A stretch of 64,000 nt of DNA from Hyphomicrobiales bacterium (lineage in GTDB: Bacteria; Pseudomonadota; Alphaproteobacteria; Rhizobiales; Rhizobiaceae). The notes under the pieces were generated by a model, which saw only the letters and a program-made list of their open reading frames with translations, did not search any database and had not been told where the DNA came from. The stretch covers positions 273,114 to 337,113 of the forward strand of contig UICE01000001.1 of assembly GCA_900471815.1 (NCBI GenBank). Reading direction: 5' to 3'. A program made the translations under genes and the position numbers. Each line of letters opens with the position of its first letter. The stretch's first letter is position 1. Shown piece by piece: positions 26,706 through 34,629 of this stretch.

Positions 26706-28444
26706 GGGTTCCTCGCTTCCGGAAGAGCGGCATTGAACGCGGCAAGCTTCACCACTGCTGGCTGGTCATAAAAGGCATCGAGTTCAGCGAGCACCTTTTC
26801 ATAGCCATCCGTCCTGCCCGGACCAATCCCATGCCCGCCAAGGTAGGTTTTTATCGGGATTCTGGAGGGCAGATTTGCATTCTCTATATCCACCTCCGTC
26901 TTATGGAAGGGCGTATTGAGATCATAATAGCCGTGCTGAATAAGAACCTTCAGATTTGGATTTAGTGTTACGTCGAAAGTCAGATCGGGAATGGCACTTG
27001 CAAATCTGTCGCCTGTAACTGACAAATGCTGATCCGGCATATAGTTCCAATGAAGGATAATTTTGCCATTGCTGCCGAGATATCTTGATTTCGCTTTATA
27101 GTCGGCAAATCCTGCCAGATAGGATTTGATGTGATCGTAATTAACGTCAGTGCGATCAACGACTGGATCGACCGTGTCTTTCTCCAGAAAATATCGCCCA
27201 TCATTCATCTGTAATGTCTCTTGAGGGCTGAACCTCTTTACAAACTCCCTGCTATCCATATTCGGATTTGCAATCCATGGATTGCTGTCCGCGCCTTCGC
27301 CCAGCTTGTACAGTTTCCCTATCCCTGTGATTTTATACAATCTATTGAGGAAAACTTCAGATTCCGGTTTTTGAAGATAGATGTTCCATTGCGACCGATC
27401 GGATATTTTCTGGTCAACGCTTTTAAACACACTTTTGTAGAGATTGTTGAAAGTGACCGCGAAAAGCCTTGCGTCACCCAGAAAGGCTGGCAGATCAAAG
27501 TCTGGCTTTTCGACCGACTTGTCATGAAATGCCTTTACCATTGCATATGTTGGCAGAACGCCATGACAGGAAACGTAGCGAGAAGAACAATCGCTATTGA
27601 TATCAAGAATTGGCGAATTCAGGATCAGACCACTTAAGACCTTCGCTGGTTTTTTGCTGGGATCAGGCAGATAACCACTTTCACCCTTTTCTATCAGCAA
27701 CTGCGCGATGATCGGCACGCGAAATCCGCCATAGGAAACGCCGTAAATATATTTTGGCGAGCTCTGGCGATTATTGGCGTTGATGTAGCGTGTGATGAAG
27801 CTGCGCAAAACTTTTGCATCGCTGTCGACACCCCAAAAATCCTCGTTTTTATTTGGCCAGATAGCTTCAGAGTAACCCGTGCCTACCGGATCGACAAAAA
27901 CGAGGTCCGTTTTGTCCAGTATCGTATTGGGATTATCCTTCCAGAGCAGAGTTTTCGCTTTGTCCGAGGTATCGTCATCGTAACTCTTGGGGCCAAGGAA
28001 GCCCAGATCAAGAGCCGCTGATGCGCCACCCGGGCCGCCATTGAATACAAATGTAACCGGCCGGTTTTCTTTTGGCAGATCATCACGCGTATAGGCCGTG
28101 TAGAAAATAGCGGCATCTGCATCTCTATAGTTCAGACCCGTTCCAATAGGTATCGAGCCTGTCGAAATCAGATGACCAGCGCTTGCGGTAAACTGTACCG
28201 GTATCCCCTTCACGGTAATTTTTTGCGACTTGCTTGCCGGCTCCTCGCTAACGGACGAGCGTGAAATGCCATCCTCAGGTCCGTAAGAAAAGACAGCAGA
28301 GCCAGGTGTCGGCGCATCAATCTTGGGAACAACGGTTACCTGCGGTGTAAATGATGATGGCGCTTTTTCAGGCTCTGAATCTGAGCCACCACTACAGGCT
28401 GAGAGAAAAACTGCAAGCGTCAGCCCGCACAAGCGATAATGCAT
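26702..28444 (-). CDS. Serine carboxypeptidase-like (S10) lipoprotein
   Basis: A 580-residue alpha/beta-hydrolase peptidase. ATG 28444 was chosen (GAGG 9 nt upstream; a GTG 15 nt earlier has none). The N-terminus LTLAVFLSACSGG is a lipoprotein signal. Motifs in order: oxyanion-hole region TFVFNGGPGGASAALDLGFLGP; nucleophile elbow YIYGVSYGGFRVP (Gly-Val-Ser-Tyr-Gly); catalytic Asp in HGYYDLNTPF and His in YLGGHGIGPGRT near the C-terminus. S10 enzymes remove C-terminal residues at acidic pH and are uncommon in bacteria outside such Gram-negative lipoprotein or secreted forms. It is followed by a coupled EF-hand gene. Confidence 0.9.
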   Translation of the reverse strand: MHYRLCGLTLAVFLSACSGGSDSEPEKAPSSFTPQVTVVPKIDAPTPGSAVFSYGPEDGISRSSVSEEPASKSQKITVKGIPVQFTASAGHLISTGSIPIGTGLNYRDADAAIFYTAYTRDDLPKENRPVTFVFNGGPGGASAALDLGFLGPKSYDDDTSDKAKTLLWKDNPNTILDKTDLVFVDPVGTGYSEAIWPNKNEDFWGVDSDAKVLRSFITRYINANNRQSSPKYIYGVSYGGFRVPIIAQLLIEKGESGYLPDPSKKPAKVLSGLILNSPILDINSDCSSRYVSCHGVLPTYAMVKAFHDKSVEKPDFDLPAFLGDARLFAVTFNNLYKSVFKSVDQKISDRSQWNIYLQKPESEVFLNRLYKITGIGKLYKLGEGADSNPWIANPNMDSREFVKRFSPQETLQMNDGRYFLEKDTVDPVVDRTDVNYDHIKSYLAGFADYKAKSRYLGSNGKIILHWNYMPDQHLSVTGDRFASAIPDLTFDVTLNPNLKVLIQHGYYDLNTPFHKTEVDIENANLPSRIPIKTYLGGHGIGPGRTDGYEKVLAELDAFYDQPAVVKLAAFNAALPEARNP

Positions 28445-28696
28445 GATTAAAAACCTCACAGTATAAATATTTCTGCAATAAGATATTGATATTATTACGT
28501 AATACTTTGGTCGTATAATGCCAAAATTAAAATAAAATATTGCCCGAAACCGATCTCACTAGAGCTCAAAGGAGGCTGAAGGTCAAGAAAATTACTGCTG
28601 TTCCTGCCTTTCCATTTTCCCCTCTCTTCGCCCTGGCTGGGCGAAACTTGTGGACATGAGACGCAATCATACCCACATCGCAATTATGGAGGCGCA

Positions 28697-30076
28697 ATGG
28701 ATATTTTGAAAACCGCATTCACACCACCGGCACCCGTTCCCCGCACCGGACCTGTCGGTACGCTGCAATTGATCCGCACCATCTATCGCAATCCGCTGGA
28801 GCTGTGGGGTGAGCCCTCCTATAACGAACCTTGGGTATCCATTGATTGGTCTTTCGCCCATACGATCATTGCCAATGATCCCGGCCTCATTCGTCATGTC
28901 CTTGTCGACAATGCCAAGAACTACAAGATGGCGGCTGTACGCCAGCGTATCCTGCGTCCGATCCTGCGCGACGGGTTGCTGACGGCCGAGGGCGATACGT
29001 GGAAGCGCTCGCGCAAAGCCATGGCACCCGTGTTTACGCCGCGCCACATTAATGGCTTTGCGACAAGCATGCAGCGCGCGACGGAAAATTTCGCTGAGCG
29101 TTATGACGGTCATAGCGGCATAACTGATGTTTCGCGCGACATGACCATGCTGACCTATGATATTCTGGCCGAAACCCTGTTTTCAGGTGAAATTGCAGGC
29201 GATCCTGACCAGTTTTCGCATGAAGTCGATCGGCTTTTCGAGACCATGGGGCGGGTTGATCCATTTGATCTTCTGGGTGCGCCGGAATGGTTGCCGCGCT
29301 TTACCCAAATTCGCGGACGCCGTGCTCTCGCTTTCTTCCGGCAGATCGTGGCCAACACGATTGAGATGCGCAAAGCACGCATGGACAAGGAGGGCGACAG
29401 CGTTCCCAATGATTTCCTCACTCTCCTCCTGCGTGCGGAAGGGCCCGATGGCCTGTCACGCGCCGAGATCGAGGACAACATCATTACTTTCATCGGCGCC
29501 GGTCACGAAACCACCGCCCGCGCGCTTGGCTGGACGCTGTATCTGCTGGCACGTGCGCCATGGGAGCGCGAACTGATCGAGCAGGAAATCGACGCCTTCA
29601 TGGATCAGCGCGATGTACCGCCGCCCCATGAATGGCTGGATGCATTGCCCTTTACGCGCGCCGCGTTCGAGGAGGCCATGCGGCTCTACCCGCCCGCACC
29701 ATCAATCAACCGCGAGCCGGTTGAAGACGATCAATACAAGGATTTGAAACTGCCTAAAGGGTCAGCCGTTCTGGTTATGCCATGGACCGTGCATCGGCAC
29801 CGTCTTTATTGGGATCAACCTGACGCGTTCATACCGTCGCGTTTTCACCCGGAAAACCGCGGTAAGATTGATCGCTTCCAATATCTGCCCTTCGGTGCCG
29901 GTCCGCGTGTGTGTATTGGTGCCAGTTTTGCCCTGCAGGAAGCCATCATTGCATTGGCCGTGCTGCTGCATCGTTATCGCTTTGATATGGCAAGCTCGGT
30001 AAAACCCTGGCCGGTGCAAAAGCTGACAACGCAGCCAAATGGAGGTCTGCCAATGAGTGTTATTGCAAGGCGTTGA
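28697..30076 (+). CDS. Cytochrome P450
   Basis: A 459-residue soluble haem monooxygenase. Landmarks: I-helix oxygen-activation motif A268-G-H-E-T-T, K-helix E326-x-x-R329 (EEAMRLYPP), the meander, and the haem loop FGAGPRVCIGA with Cys406 as the haem thiolate. No signal peptide or fused reductase, so it needs a separate ferredoxin or flavodoxin system, not seen nearby. The sequence pattern (TWKRSRKAMAPVFTP, AGHETTARAL) resembles CYP4/CYP102-type fatty-acid-active families, but the substrate is unknown. ATG 28697 follows GGAGG by 4-5 nt. It is divergent from the S10 operon and followed by a Bru-RS-like palindrome. Confidence 0.94.
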   Translation: MDILKTAFTPPAPVPRTGPVGTLQLIRTIYRNPLELWGEPSYNEPWVSIDWSFAHTIIANDPGLIRHVLVDNAKNYKMAAVRQRILRPILRDGLLTAEGDTWKRSRKAMAPVFTPRHINGFATSMQRATENFAERYDGHSGITDVSRDMTMLTYDILAETLFSGEIAGDPDQFSHEVDRLFETMGRVDPFDLLGAPEWLPRFTQIRGRRALAFFRQIVANTIEMRKARMDKEGDSVPNDFLTLLLRAEGPDGLSRAEIEDNIITFIGAGHETTARALGWTLYLLARAPWERELIEQEIDAFMDQRDVPPPHEWLDALPFTRAAFEEAMRLYPPAPSINREPVEDDQYKDLKLPKGSAVLVMPWTVHRHRLYWDQPDAFIPSRFHPENRGKIDRFQYLPFGAGPRVCIGASFALQEAIIALAVLLHRYRFDMASSVKPWPVQKLTTQPNGGLPMSVIARR

Positions 30077-30077
30077 T

Positions 30078-30219
30078 GTATTGCGTGGTTCGACAGACTC
30101 ACCATGAGGAAGATGGATGATTGCAGGGAGTCAGTATTTGCGATGTATCTGCAATATTGATGATTAGCGTTCAGCCCACCCCACCCTCCTCATGGTGAGT
30201 CTGTCGAACCACGCAATAC
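30078..30219. repeat. Bru-RS-like palindromic repeat element
   Basis: Perfect 33-bp inverted arms (30078-30110 and 30187-30219) enclose about 76 bp. The arms contain GTGGTTCGACAGACTCACC, and the interior starts with an A/G-rich stretch then GATTGCAGGGAG, which also occurs in the element at 39350-39550. Such dispersed palindromes carrying GTGGTTCGACAGGCTCACC-like arms are known from Brucella as Bru-RS1/2; assignment is from remembered similarity. It could also terminate P450 transcription. Confidence 0.75.
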
Positions 30220-30250
30220 TTTGATGCATGCATTCGCTTGATTTCACAGG

Positions 30251-30271
30251 AAATTTAATGTACTTATATTT
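30251..30271. promoter_or_regulatory. Candidate antitoxin operator (AAATTTAA-N5-TTATATTT)
   Basis: Imperfect 8-bp arms (one mismatch) at 30251-30258 and 30264-30271 overlap a plausible -10 (TACTTA at 30261, with TTGATT 17 bp upstream at 30238). It lies 19 bp before the antitoxin start. Autorepression by the Xre antitoxin through such a site would fit known systems. Confidence 0.4.
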
Positions 30272-30289
30272 CTAGTGAAAGGACATGCC

Positions 30290-30673
30290 ATGCGAACCAA
30301 CGCACAACACAAAACTGAAACACCCAGCAAGACCACCGTTGTTTCCAAGGCATTGCTGCGCTCTGCCGAATTGCTCGGACTGACCGCGAAGGAGCTTTCC
30401 AATATTGTCGGCCTGTCGGAACCCAGTCTTTCGCGCTTGAAGCGCAGCCTTGATGGCTCGCCGCTCACCGGCAAGAGTTACGAGCTTGCCCTGCTCTTCA
30501 TTCGTCTCTACCGGTCACTGGATGCCATTGTCGGCGGCGATGATGCTGTGGCGCGTCAGTGGATAAGAACCGATAACACCATGCTCGGCGGCAAACCGCT
30601 CAACCGTATCAAAACCATTGACGGTCTTACCCATGTCCTCGCCTATCTGGACGCCCGACGCGCTCCGATCTGA
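30290..30673 (+). CDS. Xre/MbcA/ParS-type antitoxin (DUF2384)
   Basis: A 127-residue cytosolic protein. ATG 30290 was chosen because AAAGGA lies 6 nt upstream; a GTG 15 nt earlier overlaps that site. The N-terminal half (about 25-60) has an Xre-like helix-turn-helix (LGLTAKELSNIVGLSEPSLSRLK). The C-terminal half (about 70-127) has the MbcA/ParS/Xre toxin-binding region with TDNTMLGGKPLNRIKT and HVLAYLDARRA. It overlaps the RES-domain toxin gene by 41 bp. It should neutralise that toxin and repress the operon. Confidence 0.92.
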   Translation: MRTNAQHKTETPSKTTVVSKALLRSAELLGLTAKELSNIVGLSEPSLSRLKRSLDGSPLTGKSYELALLFIRLYRSLDAIVGGDDAVARQWIRTDNTMLGGKPLNRIKTIDGLTHVLAYLDARRAPI

Positions 30674-31397
30674 AGCCCATGTTCTGCATGGCGCCTGTTG
30701 GCGTCTGGTCGAAGCGCAGCACCGTGTTTCTACAATGAAGCTTGTCGACACGCTTGATGAGCAGGCTTTGCTTGAGGATGAGCTGGAGGCCACCAAGCCG
30801 CCACTGCCAGCCAATTGTGCGCATCTTGACTACCTGCTGGCCACACCTTTTCGCTATGGTCGATATCCCGGCAATTCAAGGTTCCGGCGCGAAGGGTATT
30901 CGCCCGGCGTGTTTTATGCCAGCGAGGCTGTTGAAACAGCCGTTGCTGAAACCGCCTTTTACCGACTGCTGTTTTTTGCCGAAAGTCCGGGCACTCCATG
31001 GCCGCACAATGCACTGGAGTTCACTGCCTTCGAGGCGCGCTATGCCACCACCAAAGCGCTTGATCTTATGGCGCCACCTTTTCTGAAGCAGGCCGCGCAG
31101 TGGACTCACCTCAGCGACTATTCCGCCTGCCTCGACCTTTCCGATAAGGCGCAACAGGCAGATATTGAGTTGATCCGCTATCAATCGGTTCGCGACCCTG
31201 AAGGCGGTGCCAATCTTGCACTGCTTTCATGTGCCTGCTTCGCGCTGCCGCGACCAACCAAAATGACAACTTGGCGGCTGCATTTTTCAAGCTATGGCGT
31301 CAAGGCAATCTGCGACCAGCCAGATTTGCGTCTAGGCTTTGACCGGGAAACATTCGCAGCCGATCCGAGGATGGCCGCGGCCGGACGCGCCAATTAA
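30633..31397 (+). CDS. RES-domain toxin
   Basis: A 254-residue protein with the RES fold, whose characterised members inactivate cells by degrading or transferring from NAD+. Conserved elements: an Arg-rich entry (FRYGRYPGNSRFRREG), GVFYASEAVETAVAETAFYR with the conserved Glu, and the late RDPEGGANLALLS. I start at ATG 30633; a TTG at 30618 is possible. The two genes form a type II toxin-antitoxin pair of the Xre-RES class. Its stop codon overlaps, in the opposite orientation, the stop of the S-formylglutathione hydrolase gene. The NAD+-directed activity is inferred from the family. Confidence 0.9.
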   Translation: MSSPIWTPDALRSEAHVLHGACWRLVEAQHRVSTMKLVDTLDEQALLEDELEATKPPLPANCAHLDYLLATPFRYGRYPGNSRFRREGYSPGVFYASEAVETAVAETAFYRLLFFAESPGTPWPHNALEFTAFEARYATTKALDLMAPPFLKQAAQWTHLSDYSACLDLSDKAQQADIELIRYQSVRDPEGGANLALLSCACFALPRPTKMTTWRLHFSSYGVKAICDQPDLRLGFDRETFAADPRMAAAGRAN

Positions 31398-32227
31398 CCC
31401 AGCCTTTCCGCATGCCAGGCAATGTGGTCGGCCATGAAGGTCGAAATGAAAAAGTATGAATGGTCGTAGCCGTCACGCATGTTCAGCGTCAGCGGAATAT
31501 CTGCCTTCTCACAAGCTTCCTCAAGCAGCCAGGGCCGCAGACCATCGTCCAGAAAACCATCGGCTTTGCCCTGATCGACCAGCAATTCCGGCAGGCGATA
31601 TCCGTCTTCGATCAAGGCAACAGTGTCGTAGGCACGCCAAGCCGTTTCATCACTGCCGAGATATTTCTCGAATGCCGGGCGCGACCAGCCAGCAACCATC
31701 GGCCTGGCTATTGGGGCGAAAGCGGATACGGATTTGAAGCGGCCGGGGTTTTTCAGCGCCAAAGTGATCGCGCCATGGCCACCCATGGAATGGCCGAATA
31801 TACTCTGGCGCTGCATATCGATTGGAAAGTTTGCTGCGATCAGTGTAGGCAATTCTTCGGCAATATAAGTCGCCATGCGATAGTTTTCGGCATAGGGCGA
31901 CTGCGTTGCGTCGAGATAGAAACCGGCGCCGCTCCCAAACTGCCAATTGTCCTTCTCATCCGGCACATTCTCCCCGCGTGGGCTGGTATCGGGACAGATG
32001 ATCGCAACGCCAAGCTCTGCGGCTGTGCGGCGATATTCTCCCTTGTCCATGACATTTTGATGCGTGCAGGTCAGGCCGGAAAGATACCACAAGACGGGCA
32101 CAGGCCCTTCTTTTGCCTGCGGCGGCAAGAACACTGCAAATGTCATATCGCAAAGGCAGGCATCGCTGCGATGGCGATAAACACCCTGCGTTCCATCAAA
32201 ACTTTTTGCGACTGAAAGCGTTTCCAT
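31394..32227 (-). CDS. fghA: S-formylglutathione hydrolase
   Basis: A 277-residue esterase-D-type alpha/beta hydrolase that splits S-formylglutathione to formate and glutathione. The nucleophile elbow is FGHSMGGHGA with Ser147; the oxyanion-hole segment is YLSGLTCTHQNVMDKGEYRR; Asp and His of the triad fall in LVDQGKADGFLDD and GYDHSYFFI. It is the last gene of an operon with the glutathione-dependent formaldehyde dehydrogenase, so the two act in sequence on formaldehyde. A 20-bp gap separates it from the DUF1345 gene. Confidence 0.96.
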   Translation of the reverse strand: METLSVAKSFDGTQGVYRHRSDACLCDMTFAVFLPPQAKEGPVPVLWYLSGLTCTHQNVMDKGEYRRTAAELGVAIICPDTSPRGENVPDEKDNWQFGSGAGFYLDATQSPYAENYRMATYIAEELPTLIAANFPIDMQRQSIFGHSMGGHGAITLALKNPGRFKSVSAFAPIARPMVAGWSRPAFEKYLGSDETAWRAYDTVALIEDGYRLPELLVDQGKADGFLDDGLRPWLLEEACEKADIPLTLNMRDGYDHSYFFISTFMADHIAWHAERLG

Positions 32228-32247
32228 GACTGTCCTTATGACTATTC

Positions 32248-32898
32248 TTATTGGCCAAGCGAGACGGCAACATTGACCGCAGCGGCAACGAGCACCGTGT
32301 TGAAAAAGAACGATACAATCGCATGTAGCAGGTTAATCTTGCGCATTTGGGTACTGGTGATACCCGTATCGGAGGTTTGCGCCGTCATGCCGATGACATA
32401 GGAAAAATACAGGAACTCAATCCCGCCAGGTTCCTTGCCACCGGGAAAATCCAGCCCGCCAACATGTTTTCGTGTCTTTGTCTTTGCGCCTTCTGCACTC
32501 TCATCGGGCTGCCAGTAAAGATGCGCATAATGAATTGCCGTCATCATGTGGATAGTCAGCCAGCCGAGAGGCACCGCGGCCAATGCCAATGTGAGATCAA
32601 GGGGCTGCGGGTTCTGGCCTGAATTGATCAGGACAAAAAGCGAGCCCACGGCCACGACCACCGCGCAAAATGTGACCGTGAAAATGATCCATACGGGCTC
32701 GTCGGATTTGGCCGCATTGCGGCGCAGATAATCTGCCGTCAATTTTGGGATTCTGATCGTTGTAAAGCCCAAATAGACGAGAAAGAACGCATTGGCAGAG
32801 ATAACATAGGCAATGCGTGGCACAAAGGCCAAGCCCAATCCCAAAGCTGCAAGCCCGATGAGGGCGGCAATGTAAAAAGGCTTATGCCGCTTGTTCAT
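32248..32898 (-). CDS. DUF1345 family membrane protein
   Basis: A 216-residue inner-membrane protein with about five helices (residues 10-30, 33-52, 70-92, 104-122, 185-210). The motif GGLDFPGGKEPGGIEFLYFSYVIGMTAQTSDTGITSTQMRK is characteristic of DUF1345 proteins, whose function is unknown. The start is ATG 32898; GTG 32904, which overlaps the stop of the upstream gene, is possible. Its place within a formaldehyde-detoxification operon suggests a related stress role, but that is context only. Confidence 0.85.
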   Translation of the reverse strand: MNKRHKPFYIAALIGLAALGLGLAFVPRIAYVISANAFFLVYLGFTTIRIPKLTADYLRRNAAKSDEPVWIIFTVTFCAVVVAVGSLFVLINSGQNPQPLDLTLALAAVPLGWLTIHMMTAIHYAHLYWQPDESAEGAKTKTRKHVGGLDFPGGKEPGGIEFLYFSYVIGMTAQTSDTGITSTQMRKINLLHAIVSFFFNTVLVAAAVNVAVSLGQ

Positions 32899-32903
32899 GG
32901 CCA

Positions 32904-33377
32904 CTACTCGGATGTCACAACGGCTGGACGCTGCATATCAATATGGGGGATATTATCCTCCAGATATTCCTCCGACACGGACACGAAACCGAACGAGGCG
33001 TAAAAGCGTGACAAATGGCTTTGCGCCGAAAGCTTGATCGGGCTTTCCGGATAGAGCCGTTCGCATTGCGCAATCGCCTCAACCATGATCCTGTCGCCCA
33101 GGCGTTGTCCGCGATGTTCCGGCGAAACCACAACGCGCCCGATCCGGGCCGCTGGATCGGTTTTGGCCGGTTTGCGGATACGCGCGCTTGCCACCAGATT
33201 CTTGCCGCTCAATATTCGCAGATGCAAGGCATCGGCGTCCTTGCCGTCCAGTTCCGGATAGGCGCATTTCTGCTCGACGACAAAGACATCGACGCGCAGT
33301 TTCAGCATGGCATAAAGATCGCGCGGCGACAGCTCGTCCAGCCCGCAAAGGACGACCTTATAGGCATTTGCTTCCAT
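32904..33377 (-). CDS. GNAT N-acetyltransferase, ElaA-like
   Basis: A 157-residue GCN5-related acetyltransferase. The N-terminal half has LYAMLKLRVDVFVVEQKCAYPELDGKD, the ElaA-type region; the acetyl-CoA loop appears as IGRVVVSPEHRGQRLGDRIM (Gln/Arg-x-x-Gly-x-Gly/Ala variant). The C-terminus has SHLSRFYASFGFVSVSEEYLEDNIPHIDM. Its ATG overlaps the stop of the formaldehyde dehydrogenase gene (TGATG). The substrate is not known for this family. Confidence 0.9.
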   Translation of the reverse strand: MEANAYKVVLCGLDELSPRDLYAMLKLRVDVFVVEQKCAYPELDGKDADALHLRILSGKNLVASARIRKPAKTDPAARIGRVVVSPEHRGQRLGDRIMVEAIAQCERLYPESPIKLSAQSHLSRFYASFGFVSVSEEYLEDNIPHIDMQRPAVVTSE

Positions 33378-34489
33378 CAGAAGGTCACGACGCTGCGAAT
33401 GGACTTGCCTTCGTGCATCAGGTCGAAAGCCGTATTGATTTCCGGCAAAGGCATGGTGTGCGTGATCAGGCTGTCAATATCGATCTTTCCCTCCATATAC
33501 CAATCGACGATTTTCGGAACATCAGTACGTCCGCGTGCGCCGCCAAAAGCAGTGCCGCGCCAGTTACGACCCGTGACCAGCTGGAAAGGCCGCGTTGAGA
33601 TTTCCTTACCTGCTTCTGCAACGCCGATCACGATACTGGTGCCCCAGCCGCGATGACAACATTCCAGTGCCTGCCGCATCACATTGGTATTTCCGGTTGC
33701 GTCGAATGAAAAGTCCGCGCCGCCGTCGGTCAGATCCTGAATGGCGGAAACCACCTTATCATTGCCAATCTCTGTCGGATTGATGAAATGGGTCATGCCG
33801 AATTGCTTTGCCATTGCCACTTTGCCGGGGTTGAGATCGACACCGATGATCTTGTCCGCGCCCACCATGCGAGCGCCCTGAATGACATTGAGGCCGATAC
33901 CACCCAGACCGAATACAACGACATTCGCGCCGGGCCAGACTTTGCCCGTATAGATCACGGCACCAATGCCGGTAGTGACGCCACAGCCAATGTAGCAGAT
34001 TTTGTCAAAAGGCGCGTCCTCGCGCACTTTTGCCAAGGCAATCTCTGGCAAAACAGTAAAGTTCGAGAAGGTCGAACAGCCCATATAGTGGAACACTTCA
34101 CCGCCATCGCAGGAAAAGCGGCTTGTGCCGTCGGGCATGACACCCTGTCCTTGCGTGGCGCGGATGGAAGTACACAGGTTTGACCGTTGCGACAGGCAGG
34201 TTTTACACTGACGGCATTCCGGCGTGTAAAGCGGAATCACGTGGTCGCCAACCTTCAGTGATGTGACACCGGCGCCAATTTCGCGCACGATCCCTGCACC
34301 CTCATGGCCGAGAATTGCCGGGAACTTGCCCTCGGAGTCCAACCCCGACAAAGTATAGGCATCCGTATGGCAGACACCGGTCGCCATGATCTCGACGAGA
34401 ACTTCGCCGGGCTTGGGTCCGCCAATCTCGATTGTTTCGATGGTCAGTGGCTTGTTGGCTTCCCAAGCGACGGCAGCGCGCGATTTCAT
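33377..34489 (-). CDS. frmA: S-(hydroxymethyl)glutathione dehydrogenase (class III alcohol dehydrogenase)
   Basis: A 370-residue zinc enzyme that oxidises S-hydroxymethylglutathione (formaldehyde plus glutathione) to S-formylglutathione with NAD. Catalytic zinc: Cys in TGVCHTDAYTLSG, His in GHEGAG; structural zinc Cys cluster in ECRQCKTCLSQRSNLC. NAD loop VFGLGGIGLNV. I chose ATG 34489 (GGGAG 8 nt upstream, canonical family N-terminus MKSRAAVAWEANKP). The frame extends 71 codons upstream but that stretch overlaps the divergent hrpB region and has no homology I recognise. First gene of the formaldehyde operon. Confidence 0.96.
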   Translation of the reverse strand: MKSRAAVAWEANKPLTIETIEIGGPKPGEVLVEIMATGVCHTDAYTLSGLDSEGKFPAILGHEGAGIVREIGAGVTSLKVGDHVIPLYTPECRQCKTCLSQRSNLCTSIRATQGQGVMPDGTSRFSCDGGEVFHYMGCSTFSNFTVLPEIALAKVREDAPFDKICYIGCGVTTGIGAVIYTGKVWPGANVVVFGLGGIGLNVIQGARMVGADKIIGVDLNPGKVAMAKQFGMTHFINPTEIGNDKVVSAIQDLTDGGADFSFDATGNTNVMRQALECCHRGWGTSIVIGVAEAGKEISTRPFQLVTGRNWRGTAFGGARGRTDVPKIVDWYMEGKIDIDSLITHTMPLPEINTAFDLMHEGKSIRSVVTF

Positions 34490-34629
34490 GAATGTGTCTC
34501 CCAATGCGTCTTCAGTGATTTGCTCACTATCAGGATCGCAGCCCGGATCGTCAATCAAATCGGCGACATTTCTCGTCATGAAACCGCTTTGTCGCAGATG
34601 ATTGTTTTCCGCTTCAACATTAGAAATCA

